Part shown: positions 1-9,891 of the stretch, piece by piece | Layout of the letters: each line of letters opens with the position of its first letter | How positions within the stretch are numbered: the first letter of the stretch is position 1 | Assembly (NCBI GenBank): GCA_024398055.1 | Contig: CP073749.1 | Coordinates: 1,674,594 to 1,738,593 of the forward strand | Length of the DNA stretch: 64,000 nucleotides | From: a bacterium SCSIO 12741 | GTDB taxonomy: Bacteria > Bacteroidota > Bacteroidia > Flavobacteriales_G > Salibacteraceae | Reading direction: 5' to 3' | Notes under the pieces: model-generated | Databases searched by the model: none | Told to the model about the DNA's origin: nothing | What the model saw: the letters and a program-made list of their open reading frames with translations, nothing else | Position numbers and translations under genes: made by a program

Positions 1-627
1 GTTGGGATCGCAAGGTTTACCGTTGGCCAGATTTTTCAACGCATCGTTTAAGTATTCAGCCTTTACTTTTTTGGCGCTATTCACATTGTCATCAATCTTT
101 CCTTGATAAACCAATTTCAAGTCTTTGTCAAACAAATAAACATGTGGTGTGGTGCGAGCTCCAAAGGCATCAGCCATGGCTGATCCGGGATCCAAAACAT
201 AGTTCATTTTGTAGGCTTTTTCCTGGGCTCTTTTGATCATTTCATCCATGGAATCATCACCGGTTCTTTTAGCCTCATTGGAATTGACCAAAACCATTCC
301 CATCTCATTTTTTTCACAGGTTTCAAACAAGCCGTTGTAGCGACCTTCCCAGCCTTCTTTTTCACCATGACCTATCACAAATGGACAGGTGTTGCAAGAA
401 AAAATAACGAGTAATCCGTTACCCTTTTTTAGGTCCGTCAAGGAAAAACTTTCTCCCGAAACATCTTTCATTTTTACCTCAGCCATCGGTGCAACAGCAC
501 CAATTTCCAAGGCTTTCATTTCTTCAGAAACGATGGCTTTTGGAGCACCAGCACTTGGGTAAAATGCAGCAGTGACTAATCCGGCAAATAAGGCGATTGA
601 AGCTAAAAGGAGAGAGTTAACTTTCAT
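1..627 (-). CDS. Exported thioredoxin-fold protein (redoxin/AhpC-TSA type), 3' end outside window
   Basis: Translating the complement from the ATG at 627 gives 209 codons with no stop before the window edge, so the C-terminus is missing. The N-terminus (MKVNSLLLASIALFAGL) is a Sec signal peptide. The mature part has the redoxin layout: a G-E-S-F-S-L strand, then SCNTCPFVIGH, a CxxC pair at the first helix of a thioredoxin fold, and later the RTTPHVYLFD segment with the cis-Pro before a strand. Proteins of this type in Bacteroidota are exported thiol-disulfide or peroxiredoxin-like proteins; the exact substrate cannot be told. It lies 30 bp behind the radical SAM gene and is probably the last gene of a ferritin-radical SAM-redoxin operon. 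Confidence 0.85.
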   Translation of the reverse strand, partial: MKVNSLLLASIALFAGLVTAAFYPSAGAPKAIVSEEMKALEIGAVAPMAEVKMKDVSGESFSLTDLKKGNGLLVIFSCNTCPFVIGHGEKEGWEGRYNGLFETCEKNEMGMVLVNSNEAKRTGDDSMDEMIKRAQEKAYKMNYVLDPGSAMADAFGARTTPHVYLFDKDLKLVYQGKIDDNVNSAKKVKAEYLNDALKNLANGKPCDPN

Positions 628-657
628 GATAAAGGGAGAATTAAAAAGATCAAAAAA

Positions 658-1683
658 TCAGCTCCATACCTTAGTTCCCTCGGTACAATTGGTGCAAATG
701 TCAATAGACTTTCTCGATGTCAATAAGTTCCTGCGAAAATCCAGGTAAGGATCTGAGGTCCAAATGTCGTAAAAACTTTGATTCGAAAGATTACCTAATT
801 GATGTTTGGCGTCTTTGTCAAAACAACAAGGAACAATTCGGCCATCCCAGGTGATTACACAACCCTGCCACATTCTCCAGCAGTGGTTGAGTAGAGGGTT
901 TTTGATCTGGTATTTTCCGTCTTTTCCTTTTTTGTAGCGGGAGTATTTTTCTTGGGTAGGCATTAATGGATTTCCATCCTCGTAATCATAGAGTTGAGCC
1001 GTTTTTATTTTGGTTTCATCCACTCCTAAATCCTTACCCAATTGCCTCACTTCTTCCACTTGATGTTCGTTGGGACGAACCGCTAAAAATTGAAAGATGA
1101 TGTAGGGTGTTTTACTCTTGAGTTCTTTTTTCCACCGAACCAGATTTTTGGTTCCTTCAATCACCTTATCCAGTTTACCATTTACCCGGTATTGTTCATA
1201 AACATCCTGGGTACTTCCGTCGATGCTAATGATGATTCTATCCAGTCCGGATTCCACCGTTTTACGGGCAACCGAATCTCTCAAAAAATGAGCATTGGTC
1301 GAGGTGTTGGTGTAAATACCCCGATCGGAAGCCAGTTTTACCAAATCCAAAAACTTGGGATTGAGGTAGGGTTCGCCTTGAAAATAAAAAGTGCAATACG
1401 TCAATCGATCACCCAGTTCATCCAACACTTTTTGAAACATACCGGTCTCCAAATTACCGGTGGGTCGGGTAAAGGAACGTAGACCACTTGGGCATTCCGG
1501 ACAACCCAGATTGCAAGTAGTGGTAGGTTCAATAGAAAGAGAAATGGGTGCACCCCAAGGCTTGGGTGAGCGGGTAATTCTGGAATAGTAATAACCAACG
1601 AAAACCTGAATGGCATTGAACAAACGCCGCGGGGTAAGTTTACTCCACAGGTTCAGTGCGTCTGCCAATTGGGCTTTGGTCAA
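658..1683 (-). CDS. Radical SAM protein with SPASM domain
   Basis: This 341-residue protein has the radical SAM cluster motif CNLGCPEC (C57, C61, C64; CxxxCxxC), which binds the 4Fe-4S cluster that cleaves S-adenosylmethionine, and a C-terminal SPASM-type cysteine set (C268, C275, C286, C287, C330, C333) for auxiliary Fe-S clusters. The IISIDGSTQDVYEQYR segment is the usual SAM-barrel strand of SPASM enzymes. Such enzymes modify peptides or small molecules, and no obvious peptide substrate gene is adjacent. The start lies 12 bp after the ferritin stop codon, so the two are probably cotranscribed. The substrate is unknown. Confidence 0.88.
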   Translation of the reverse strand: MTKAQLADALNLWSKLTPRRLFNAIQVFVGYYYSRITRSPKPWGAPISLSIEPTTTCNLGCPECPSGLRSFTRPTGNLETGMFQKVLDELGDRLTYCTFYFQGEPYLNPKFLDLVKLASDRGIYTNTSTNAHFLRDSVARKTVESGLDRIIISIDGSTQDVYEQYRVNGKLDKVIEGTKNLVRWKKELKSKTPYIIFQFLAVRPNEHQVEEVRQLGKDLGVDETKIKTAQLYDYEDGNPLMPTQEKYSRYKKGKDGKYQIKNPLLNHCWRMWQGCVITWDGRIVPCCFDKDAKHQLGNLSNQSFYDIWTSDPYLDFRRNLLTSRKSIDICTNCTEGTKVWS

Positions 1684-1695
1684 AACAAAGGAGAA

Positions 1696-2211
1696 TTATC
1701 CATTGTTAGCCGCAACACTTTTTACCTGAATGTTTTCCACATCGCGGTCAAACAGGTACAATCCACCTTTGTCGTTTCCGATCAATTTGAGTTTATCCAA
1801 AATAGTGCGGGCTAAAGCTTCTTCTTCAATTTGCTCCGAAACGTACCACTGCAGGAAGTTGTGAGTGGTGTAATCTTTTTCTTGCAGACAGAGGAAAACC
1901 AATTCGTTAATCTTTTGGGTAACCAATTCTTCGTGGCTCAGCAAGTTGTCAAACACCTCTTGCAAGGAATTGTAATCCGTTGAGGGTTGATCCAAAGCTG
2001 AAACTACCGCATGACCACCGCGCTCGTTGATGTACTGCATAAGCTTAAGCATGTGCATTCTTTCCTCATCAGAGTGAGCATACATAAAAGTAGCCGTGCC
2101 ATTAAATCCTTGATTCTCAGCCCAACTGGCCATAGCAAGATAAAATTGGGAAGAAGCCGCTTCCAATCGTACTTGTTCGTTTAATGCGTCCTCAATCTTC
2201 TTAGCGAGCAT
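1696..2211 (-). CDS. ftnA: Ferritin (non-heme, FtnA type)
   Basis: This 171-residue protein is a bacterial ferritin, which forms a 24-subunit shell that oxidises Fe(II) and stores it as a mineral core in the cytoplasm. All ferroxidase-centre positions known from E. coli FtnA are present at the same numbers: E17, Y24, E50, H53, E94, Q127 and E130. The length is normal. It is the first gene of a minus-strand run followed by a radical SAM protein and a redoxin, which suggests iron supply or oxidative-stress handling. A -7 box lies about 46 bp upstream of the start. Confidence 0.95.
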   Translation of the reverse strand: MLAKKIEDALNEQVRLEAASSQFYLAMASWAENQGFNGTATFMYAHSDEERMHMLKLMQYINERGGHAVVSALDQPSTDYNSLQEVFDNLLSHEELVTQKINELVFLCLQEKDYTTHNFLQWYVSEQIEEEALARTILDKLKLIGNDKGGLYLFDRDVENIQVKSVAANNG

Positions 2212-2256
2212 AGTGTGTGTTTTTAGTAAAAGAAAACCTGGAGTGATTTTCTACGT

Positions 2257-2264
2257 CAAAATTA
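2257..2264 (-). promoter_or_regulatory. Candidate -7 promoter box of the ferritin operon
   Basis: The minus strand reads TAATTTTG, an exact match to the Bacteroidota -7 consensus TAnnTTTG, 46 bp upstream of the ferritin ATG. No good TTTG (-33) box is found at 17-20 bp, so only half of the promoter is supported. Confidence 0.4.
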
Positions 2265-2356
2265 TGTCTACTTTTAAAACTTTGCACATAATTTGTGGAC
2301 TCCTGCAGGAAAAATAGCGGAAAAGAGGGAATTTGGAATAAATCTACATAACAAGA

Positions 2357-4489
2357 TTGGGGAGAAAGAAGAAAAAGCAGAAATCAGGCGCGGATAAAAG
2401 TATTGGGAATTACATCTTATCCATATTTCACGACACTCCCAACAAGCCCTACAATTACAGGCAGATGGCGCGTCGTATAAGCCTGAATACAAAAAAGGGG
2501 AAAAGCATTGTTCAGCATAACCTGGAGAAATTGGCCCAACAAGGTATGTTGGTAGAAATTCAACCCGGGCAATACAAACTCAATTACGTGACTCAAGTGG
2601 TGGAAGGATTGATTGATATGACTTCCAAAGGCTCTGCTTATGTCATTGTGGAGGGTATGGAGAAGGACGTTTATGTGCCAAACCGTAGAATTGGTAAGGC
2701 CTTGAATGGAGACCGCGTAAAAGTGGAAGTATCCAAGGAAGGAAAAAGTAAACTGGTAGGCACGGTACTCGAAGTGGTGGAACGCAAAAAGACTGTTTTT
2801 GTGGGAACCATGGAAATTACGGATCGTTTTGCCTTTATGATCGCCGATGATGATAAAATGCCGGTGGATATCTTTATTCCTAAATCCAAATTTAACGGAG
2901 CTAAGAATGGGCAAAAGGTCATTGTTCAAATGACAGATTGGCCTGAAAAGGCATCCAGTCCTTTTGGTCGGGTAGAAAAAGTACTTGGATATCCAGGAGA
3001 TAACGAAGCCGAGATGAATTCAATCTTGGTGGAATATGGATTTCCCCTCGATTTTCCAGAACATGTTAAGCTTCAGGCAGCCCAAATTCCGATGGAAATT
3101 CCTAAATCGGAAATTGAAAAGCGGGAAGATTTTAGAGAGGTTACTACCTTCACCATCGACCCGGTAGATGCTAAAGATTTTGATGACGCCTTGTCTTTCC
3201 GTTCCCTCGAAAATGGGAATGTGGAAGTGGGCGTACATATTGCCGATGTAACCCATTATGTGAGACCAGGAACGGAGCTGGAGAAAGAGGCTGTTGAGCG
3301 AGCTACTTCGGTTTATCTTGTAGACCGGGTGATTCCCATGCTTCCTGAAGAACTTTCCAATGTGGTTTGTTCACTTCGTCCGAATGAGGACAAACTCACC
3401 TATGCCTGTATTTTCGAAATGAACGACCAGGCTGAGGTGGTTAATTACCGAATCAAAAGGACCGTAATACACTCCGATAGGCGATTTACCTACGAGGAAG
3501 TACAGGAAATTTTGGAAGGAAAAAAAGGCGATTACGAAGAGGAATTGCACAAGCTGAATGACCTCGCTAAAGTCCTTCGGGAAAAGCGAATCAAAAAGGG
3601 ATCCATTGCCTTTGATAAAGTAGAAGTAAGGTTCCAATTGGATGAAGAGAAAAAGCCTGAAGGTGTATTTCTTAAAGTTCAAAAGGATGCTCATAAGCTG
3701 ATTGAAGAATTCATGTTGCTCGCTAATCAAACCGTGTCAAAATCGGTAAATGGTGGGCAAACTAAAAAGGCTTTTGTTTATCGGGTACACGATAATCCTG
3801 ATCCGGAAAAGTTGGCCGTTTTCTCCGAATTCATTCGAAAGTTTGGCTACAACTACAAGTTTTCGTCAGGCAATGTGGCTTCCAATATGAACCAGTTGCT
3901 CAATGAAATTCAAGGCAAACGGGAAGAGTCCATTTTAGAAAATCTGGCCATTCGAACCATGGCTAAGGCTGAATATTCCACCGATAACATTGGCCACTAC
4001 GGATTGCATTTTCAGTACTACTCTCACTTTACCTCACCCATCCGCCGGTATCCGGATATGATGGTTCATCGCTTGTTGGAATACTACGAAACCAATAGCA
4101 AGTCGGCCAATGAGGATGAGCTGGAGCAGTTGTGTAAGCACAGTAGTGAAATGGAGCAACGGGCTACCAATGCTGAACGCGATTCCGTTAAGTTTTTCCA
4201 GGTGCTGTACATGCAGGATACTGAGGGAAAAGAATTTACCGGTGCCGTTTCCGGAATTAGCGAATGGGGTATTTACGTAGAGCTCGAAAACAGCTTATGT
4301 GAAGGTATGATCCGACTCAGGGAATTAGACGACGATTACTACTACTTCGATGAGGCCAATTTCCGGGTTCTTGGACATAACTCCAAAAGCGAAATTAACC
4401 TGGGTGACAAGCTTGTAATCCGCGTAAAATCGGCAGACCTATCTCGTCGACGTCTGGATTTTGAACTGGTAGAAAAGCTCGAGCAATAG
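2357..4489 (+). CDS. rnr: Ribonuclease R
   Basis: This 710-residue RNase II-family 3'-5' exoribonuclease degrades structured RNA and takes part in RNA quality control. Visible are a basic N-terminus (GRKKKKQK), a winged-helix segment (NYRQMARRISL), cold-shock domains (around 80-230), the RNB catalytic signature TIDPVDAKDFDDALSF with its Mg-binding aspartates, the RNB segment HFTSPIRRYPDMMVHRLL, and a C-terminal S1 domain (FTGAVSGISEWGIYVEL). The start codon is TTG. No in-frame ATG or GTG lies close upstream and the lysine-rich start is typical of Bacteroidota homologues, so TTG is accepted. It converges with polA, with one base between the stop codons. Confidence 0.95.
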   Translation: MGRKKKKQKSGADKSIGNYILSIFHDTPNKPYNYRQMARRISLNTKKGKSIVQHNLEKLAQQGMLVEIQPGQYKLNYVTQVVEGLIDMTSKGSAYVIVEGMEKDVYVPNRRIGKALNGDRVKVEVSKEGKSKLVGTVLEVVERKKTVFVGTMEITDRFAFMIADDDKMPVDIFIPKSKFNGAKNGQKVIVQMTDWPEKASSPFGRVEKVLGYPGDNEAEMNSILVEYGFPLDFPEHVKLQAAQIPMEIPKSEIEKREDFREVTTFTIDPVDAKDFDDALSFRSLENGNVEVGVHIADVTHYVRPGTELEKEAVERATSVYLVDRVIPMLPEELSNVVCSLRPNEDKLTYACIFEMNDQAEVVNYRIKRTVIHSDRRFTYEEVQEILEGKKGDYEEELHKLNDLAKVLREKRIKKGSIAFDKVEVRFQLDEEKKPEGVFLKVQKDAHKLIEEFMLLANQTVSKSVNGGQTKKAFVYRVHDNPDPEKLAVFSEFIRKFGYNYKFSSGNVASNMNQLLNEIQGKREESILENLAIRTMAKAEYSTDNIGHYGLHFQYYSHFTSPIRRYPDMMVHRLLEYYETNSKSANEDELEQLCKHSSEMEQRATNAERDSVKFFQVLYMQDTEGKEFTGAVSGISEWGIYVELENSLCEGMIRLRELDDDYYYFDEANFRVLGHNSKSEINLGDKLVIRVKSADLSRRRLDFELVEKLEQ

Positions 4490-4490
4490 C

Positions 4491-7307
4491 TTAGTGTGCT
4501 TCCAGCCAGTTGTGGCCAAATCCGCTATCCACAACCAGTGGAACGACCAGCTGAACAGCTGAGGCCATTTCTTCTTCCACCAGATTTTTGATCAATTCTT
4601 TCTCTTGGTTAGGAACATCAAAGATCAATTCATCATGTACCTGGAGTAACATTTTGCTTTCTACTTTTTCATCTTTCATTCGACGGTGAATGTTGATCAT
4701 CGCCTTCTTGATGATATCTGCTGCCGATCCTTGAATGGGGGCATTAATGGCAATTCGTTCGGCTTGAGCTCTAACCGTATGATTGGAAGAATGAATGTCT
4801 CTCAACCTTAATTTTCGTCCCAAGATCGTTTGACAAAATCCATTGTCACGAGCCTTTTCTATAGAGGCATCCATGTAAGCTTTTACACCCGCATATTTGG
4901 TGAAATAAGAATCAATGATTTCTTTAGCTTCCGTCCGACTAATGTTGAGGTTTTGAGCCAAACCAAAAGCTCCCTGTCCATAGGCAATACCGAAGTTAAC
5001 CGCTTTGGCCTTAGAACGCATTTCACGAGTTACCTCATCGAAGTTTACCCCAAATACTTTGGCCGCCGTGGCTGCGTGAATATCCTCTCCATTTTTAAAA
5101 GCTTCAATCATTCCCGGATCTTCACTCAAAGCCGCCATAATGCGCAATTCTACTTGACTGTAGTCCGCAGAGAGGAGGATAAAATCTTCGTTTCTGGGGA
5201 TAAAAGCTTTTCGAATTTCCCGCCCTCTTTCCGTTCTCACAGGAATGTTCTGCAAGTTGGGAGCTTCTGAACTCAATCGGCCGGTAGCTGCAATAACCTG
5301 GTTGTAGGTGGTGTGAATTCTTCCGGTATTTGGATTGACCAATTGAGGTAGGGGATCCACATAGGTGTTTTTCAATTTGAGTAGTTCCCGGTAGTCCAAA
5401 ATCTTACCTACTACGGGGTGCATGGCATCCAGCTTTTTGAGGACGTCCTCACTTGTCATGTATTGACCCGTCTTGGTTTTCTTCGGATTGCTATCCACCT
5501 TGAGGTGATCAAACAGAACTTCACCCACTTGTCGGGGAGAGGAAATGTTGAACTCCATGCCGGCTAGTTCGTAGATTTCTTCCTTAACGTTTAGGGCATC
5601 CTTACCCAGGTTTTCACTGAGTTCGCTGAGGTTTTCCGTATCCAATCGGATTCCTTCTTCCTCCATATCCGACAGCACCGAGATCAGCGGAGTTTCCACC
5701 GATTTCATCAAATCCATCTCGTTTTCTTTTTCCAACATCGGTTGGAATTTGCGCTTGAGCCGAAGTGTAATATCGGCATCCTCGCAGGCATAATCCGAGA
5801 TGTTTTCCTGAGGAATATCCCGCATCGATTTTTGCTTTTTGCCTTTTGGACCAATGAGGGTGGTAATGGAAACCGGCTGGTAGTTCAAAAACACTTCGGA
5901 CAAATAATCCATACCATGTTTCCGAATATCCGGCTCTAGCAGATAATGAGCCACCATGGTATCGAAAAGAGGGCCTTTTACGCGCACATTATACTTCCGA
6001 AGTACCAGAATATCATATTTCAGGTTTTGGCCGATTTTTTCTACGTTTTCGTCCTCAAGAATATCGCGGAATTCATCCACAATGGCCTGAGCTCCTTCGA
6101 GGGTATCAGGCACGGGTACATAAAAGGCCTCATAGGCGCTTACAGCAAAGGACAATCCTACCAGTTCAGCCAGTAGGGGATTGGTACCCGTAGTTTCTGT
6201 GTCGAAGCATATACTCTTTTGCCCGCGAAGAATGTAGAGTAAGGATTTCCGTTTTTCCGGAGTATCTGTAAAGTGGTATTCGTGCGGTGAATTTTCCAGG
6301 TTTTTGATTTCCGAAGATTCTTCTTCCAGGGTTTCTTCAGCAACATTTGGCTCTTCTCCACCAAACAAAGACATTTGATTTCCGGAAGAAGCTGGCTTTG
6401 CCGGAGCTTGAATTCGAATTTCTTCGCCCAACAACTTTTTGGAAAGGTTGTTAAATTCCAGTTCGGTAAATAGTTCACGAAGTTGATCCTTGTTCGGATC
6501 TTCCATGATCAATTTATCGGGTTCAAAGGCTACCGGGGCATCCAGAAGAATGGTAGCCAGTTTTTTAGAAAGGAAGGCGATGTCTTTGTTCGCCTCTACC
6601 TTTTCCTTCATTTTTCCTTTGAGCTCATGGGTGTTTTCATACAAACCTTCCATGCTGTCGTATTGCTGAACCAACTTGGCTGCTGTTTTCTCACCCACTC
6701 CTGGTATTCCTGGAATGTTGTCTACAGCATCTCCCCACATTCCCAAAATGTCGATTACCTGTTCCGGACGATTTACCCCAAATTTTTCGCACACCTCAGG
6801 CACACCCCAAACTTCAGGAGCACCGCCACCACGGGCCGGTTTGTACATGAAAATGTTTTCTGACACCAGCTGGCCAAAGTCTTTATCCGGGGTCATCATG
6901 AAAACAGTGTAGCCTTCTTTTTCAGCCTTTTTAGCCAAGGTTCCAATTACATCATCCGCTTCGTATCCGGCGGCTTCGAGTAGGGGAATGTTAAAAGCCT
7001 CAATTAAACGACGGATATAGGGTTCGGCTACTTTGATATCTTCTGGAGTAGCGTCGCGGTTGGCCTTGTATTCGGAGTATTCCTGAACACGTACATTGGG
7101 TGACTTGTGATCGAATACCACAGCCAGGTGCGACGGCTTTTCCCGGTTAAGAAGATCGAGTAAGGTGTTGGCAAATCCAAAAACCGCTGAGGTATTCATC
7201 CCTTTGGAATTGATCCTCGGGTTTTTGATAAAGGCATAGTAGGCTCTGAATATGAGTGCGTAGGCGTCTAGAAAAAACACCTTTTTGTTTTCGTCTTTGA
7301 TCTCCAT
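4491..7307 (-). CDS. polA: DNA polymerase I
   Basis: This is a 938-residue replicative repair polymerase with three domains. The 5'-3' exonuclease (about 1-290) contains VFFLDAYALIFRAYYAF and the helix-hairpin-helix GIPGVGEKTAAKL. The 3'-5' exonuclease keeps its acidic residues (CFDTETTGTNP, GQNLKYDILVL, YACEDADITLR), so proofreading should be active. The polymerase domain has SADYSQVELRIMAAL, the O helix RSKAKAVNFGIAYGQGAFG and VHDELIFDV. An upstream in-frame start at 7349 would add 14 residues before MEIKDENKKVFFLDAY. The ATG at 7307 is preferred because the family begins just before the VFFLDAY strand. Confidence 0.95.
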   Translation of the reverse strand: MEIKDENKKVFFLDAYALIFRAYYAFIKNPRINSKGMNTSAVFGFANTLLDLLNREKPSHLAVVFDHKSPNVRVQEYSEYKANRDATPEDIKVAEPYIRRLIEAFNIPLLEAAGYEADDVIGTLAKKAEKEGYTVFMMTPDKDFGQLVSENIFMYKPARGGGAPEVWGVPEVCEKFGVNRPEQVIDILGMWGDAVDNIPGIPGVGEKTAAKLVQQYDSMEGLYENTHELKGKMKEKVEANKDIAFLSKKLATILLDAPVAFEPDKLIMEDPNKDQLRELFTELEFNNLSKKLLGEEIRIQAPAKPASSGNQMSLFGGEEPNVAEETLEEESSEIKNLENSPHEYHFTDTPEKRKSLLYILRGQKSICFDTETTGTNPLLAELVGLSFAVSAYEAFYVPVPDTLEGAQAIVDEFRDILEDENVEKIGQNLKYDILVLRKYNVRVKGPLFDTMVAHYLLEPDIRKHGMDYLSEVFLNYQPVSITTLIGPKGKKQKSMRDIPQENISDYACEDADITLRLKRKFQPMLEKENEMDLMKSVETPLISVLSDMEEEGIRLDTENLSELSENLGKDALNVKEEIYELAGMEFNISSPRQVGEVLFDHLKVDSNPKKTKTGQYMTSEDVLKKLDAMHPVVGKILDYRELLKLKNTYVDPLPQLVNPNTGRIHTTYNQVIAATGRLSSEAPNLQNIPVRTERGREIRKAFIPRNEDFILLSADYSQVELRIMAALSEDPGMIEAFKNGEDIHAATAAKVFGVNFDEVTREMRSKAKAVNFGIAYGQGAFGLAQNLNISRTEAKEIIDSYFTKYAGVKAYMDASIEKARDNGFCQTILGRKLRLRDIHSSNHTVRAQAERIAINAPIQGSAADIIKKAMINIHRRMKDEKVESKMLLQVHDELIFDVPNQEKELIKNLVEEEMASAVQLVVPLVVDSGFGHNWLEAH

Positions 7308-7389
7308 GAACCGGGGTGTTAAGTGAGCTCCGAATTTACAGAAAATCACCGGGTAGATGTAGCTGCTAAAAAGGCTATTTTAGCGAGTT

Positions 7390-9234
7390 GTGATTGCCTG
7401 GCTAAAATACCGTGTAGCTCAAAACCGGGGCTTGTATCTGGTATTGATTCTGTTTTGGATGATAGCCTTGTTTTCTTTGAAACTTCCCCATCACCAAAAA
7501 GGAAATTGGTACGGTGTTCTCCAAAACGATGCTTTGGGTTATTATTTGGGATTACCCACGCTGTTCATTTACCAGGATTCCAATTACGATTACCTCTTTG
7601 AACCGACCTTTAATGAAAGGTACGGTCAAAATTTTACCTATGCCGTAAAGAATACAGCCGACGGGAAACGATATACCAAATACTATTATGGTACCTCGTT
7701 GCTGCAACTGCCCTTTTTTCTGGGAGCAGCTGCTTTTGCCTGGGTTTCCGGTTATCCGGTTGATGGCTTTTCCCCTCCCTTTCAATGGAGCGTTATGCTG
7801 GCTGCCTTGTTTTATTCCCTGCTTGGAATTTATTTTCTCAAGAGGTGGTTAAAATTGATGAACCTGTCCGATAATTTGATTTATCTGACCCTCATAGGGG
7901 TGTATATGGGTACTTGCCTCTTCAACTATGTTTTCAACGAATCGGGCTTTAGCCATGCTTATGCCTTTTTTGCAGTATCGGCTTTTCTGTATTTTCAAAC
8001 CCGGTGGTTTAGGAAGGGCGACTGGAAATATCTGGCTTGGGCAGGATTGAGTTTTGGATTAACCGTGGTTATACGGCCGACCTCCGGTTTGGTCCTATTG
8101 ATATTGCCGCTTTTGGCCGGTGGTTGGCGCGATCTCTTTCAAAGCATTCGATCCATTCTCATTTCACCTTGGGGATGGCTGTGTATTCTTCTTCCGGTTC
8201 TTTTGTTGGGAGGGCAGTCGTTTTGGTATTATTGGCAAACCGGTTCCTGGTGGATGTGGTCATACGAGGGGGAGAGTTTTGATTTATCCAACCCTAATTG
8301 GGGACCTTTTCTCTTCGGATTTCGGAAGGGGTTGTTTGTCTATACTCCCTTGCTCTTTTTGTTGTTTCCAGGGGTGATTCGCCTTTGGAAAAACAGCCCT
8401 CGATCGGGAGTAACATTCGTTTTGTTTTTCGTAGTCAATACCTGGATTCTATCTTCTTGGTGGTGCTGGTGGTATGGAGGGAGTTTTGGTATGCGATCTA
8501 TGATTGACTTGTTTCCCGTTTTTGCTCTTCCTCTGGCTTTGGGATTACAGGTTATTCGGCAGAGTATGGGTCGGGTGATGGCCGTTGGAATCGTATTGCT
8601 TTTTGTGGGTTTAAACCTGTTGCAAAACTACCAGTACGTAACCAACATCATCCATTACGATGACATGGATGATACCAAGTATTGGCAAGTCTTTTTAAAG
8701 ACCGATGGATCATACCGATGGCTGAGTTCAGATCCACCTGAATACCTGAGAAATCAGGTAATTGATTCTGTAAAATGCTACTACACAGATTTTAACTACC
8801 CATCTCCCTATTTTGAGAACAAACAACCCGAAGTATGGTTACCTCATTCGCCTTTTCAGAACAGAATGACCAGCTGCAAGGTAGATCGATTGGCTCCTTA
8901 TGGAGGTCAAATAAAATTATCCACGGATTCCATTAGAGACAATCGTTATTCCCTGGTGATGCAAGTAACCTTTGATGCCTTGTATTCACGACCCGACCTT
9001 CAAGCAGTAGCGGTGGTGGGCACTCAGAAGAAAGGTGGTGGAGGCAGATGGATGTCTCGTAAGTTAACGACCAGTGCCCGGGAACAAAACGTGTGGAATG
9101 GAGCTCGATTTGAGTATAAAATTCAATCGCTTGAAGAAGATGAGGAAGGCCTCTATTTCTTCTTGCTCAACGACTCAAAAGACCCCGTTTGGATAGACCA
9201 TTTACGGGTCAATTTTTACTACGTACGGTATTAG
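7390..9234 (+). CDS. Polytopic membrane protein, GT-C glycosyltransferase-like
   Basis: This 614-residue integral membrane protein starts from GTG (7390). It has one N-terminal transmembrane helix, then a soluble loop with [16 protein letters not shown], about ten further hydrophobic helices to residue 420, and a C-terminal extracytoplasmic region of about 190 residues rich in beta strand. The early acidic loop (QNDALGYY) after helix 1 and the overall plan resemble GT-C glycosyltransferases that use lipid-linked sugars, but no family can be assigned with certainty. It is divergent from polA. Its TAG stop overlaps the complementary TAA stop of scoB (9231-9234), so the two genes converge head on. 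Confidence 0.7.
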   Translation: MIAWLKYRVAQNRGLYLVLILFWMIALFSLKLPHHQKGNWYGVLQNDALGYYLGLPTLFIYQDSNYDYLFEPTFNERYGQNFTYAVKNTADGKRYTKYYYGTSLLQLPFFLGAAAFAWVSGYPVDGFSPPFQWSVMLAALFYSLLGIYFLKRWLKLMNLSDNLIYLTLIGVYMGTCLFNYVFNESGFSHAYAFFAVSAFLYFQTRWFRKGDWKYLAWAGLSFGLTVVIRPTSGLVLLILPLLAGGWRDLFQSIRSILISPWGWLCILLPVLLLGGQSFWYYWQTGSWWMWSYEGESFDLSNPNWGPFLFGFRKGLFVYTPLLFLLFPGVIRLWKNSPRSGVTFVLFFVVNTWILSSWWCWWYGGSFGMRSMIDLFPVFALPLALGLQVIRQSMGRVMAVGIVLLFVGLNLLQNYQYVTNIIHYDDMDDTKYWQVFLKTDGSYRWLSSDPPEYLRNQVIDSVKCYYTDFNYPSPYFENKQPEVWLPHSPFQNRMTSCKVDRLAPYGGQIKLSTDSIRDNRYSLVMQVTFDALYSRPDLQAVAVVGTQKKGGGGRWMSRKLTTSAREQNVWNGARFEYKIQSLEEDEEGLYFFLLNDSKDPVWIDHLRVNFYYVRY

Positions 9235-9890
9235 ATAACCATTTCAGGAACGTCAGCAGGAACTTCCAATTCACCTGCTGTGGCCTGAACGACTTCCTCA
9301 ACACTTACTCCAGGAGCTCTTTCCACCAAGCGGAAACCGCCTTCCGGTTTTACATCGAGTACGGCCAGGTTGGTCACAATTTTCTTTACACAACCTACTC
9401 CGGTGAGTGGAAGAGAACATTCAGGAAGTAATTTAGACTCTCCCTTTTTGTTGGTGTGCATCATGGCCACAATGATGTTTTCAGCCGAAGCAACCAAATC
9501 CATGGCACCACCCATTCCTTTTACCATTCGACCGGGAATTTTCCAGTTCGCGATATCGCCCTTTTCAGAAACTTCCATAGCTCCTAATATGGTAAGGTCC
9601 ACATGCTTTCCACGGATCATAGCGAAAGAAGTAGCCGAGTCAAAGAATACCGCTCCAGGAAGGGTAGTAATCGTTTGTTTACCTGCATTGATCAAATCGG
9701 CATCTTCAGAACCTTCTACGGGAAACGGGCCCATACCCAACAAACCATTTTCCGATTGAAATTCTACATCAATATCTTCAGGAATGTAATTGGCCACCAA
9801 GGTGGGAATACCAATTCCAAGGTTTACATATTGACCATCCTGAACTTCTCGTGCGATTCGTTGTGCGATACCGTTTTTATCTAATGCCAT
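9231..9890 (-). CDS. scoB: Succinyl-CoA:3-ketoacid CoA-transferase subunit B
   Basis: This 219-residue protein is the beta subunit of a family I CoA-transferase, which moves CoA from succinyl-CoA to acetoacetate or a similar acid in ketone-body or butyrate-type metabolism. The catalytic glutamate is E47 in the [10 protein letters not shown] motif, and the [14 protein letters not shown] strand near the N-terminus is also typical. Family I subunits A and B are usually adjacent, but here the A gene is more than 1.6 kb upstream with a membrane glycosyltransferase gene between them. The ATG follows the stop codon of that gene by one base, so translation is probably coupled. Confidence 0.93.
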   Translation of the reverse strand: MALDKNGIAQRIAREVQDGQYVNLGIGIPTLVANYIPEDIDVEFQSENGLLGMGPFPVEGSEDADLINAGKQTITTLPGAVFFDSATSFAMIRGKHVDLTILGAMEVSEKGDIANWKIPGRMVKGMGGAMDLVASAENIIVAMMHTNKKGESKLLPECSLPLTGVGCVKKIVTNLAVLDVKPEGGFRLVERAPGVSVEEVVQATAGELEVPADVPEMVI

Positions 9891-9891
9891 G

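Noticed and set aside
1090-1482. Plus-strand open frame opposite the radical SAM gene
   Set aside because: It is a shadow of the conserved minus-strand gene and its translation has no recognisable domain; the same holds for the other antisense frames.
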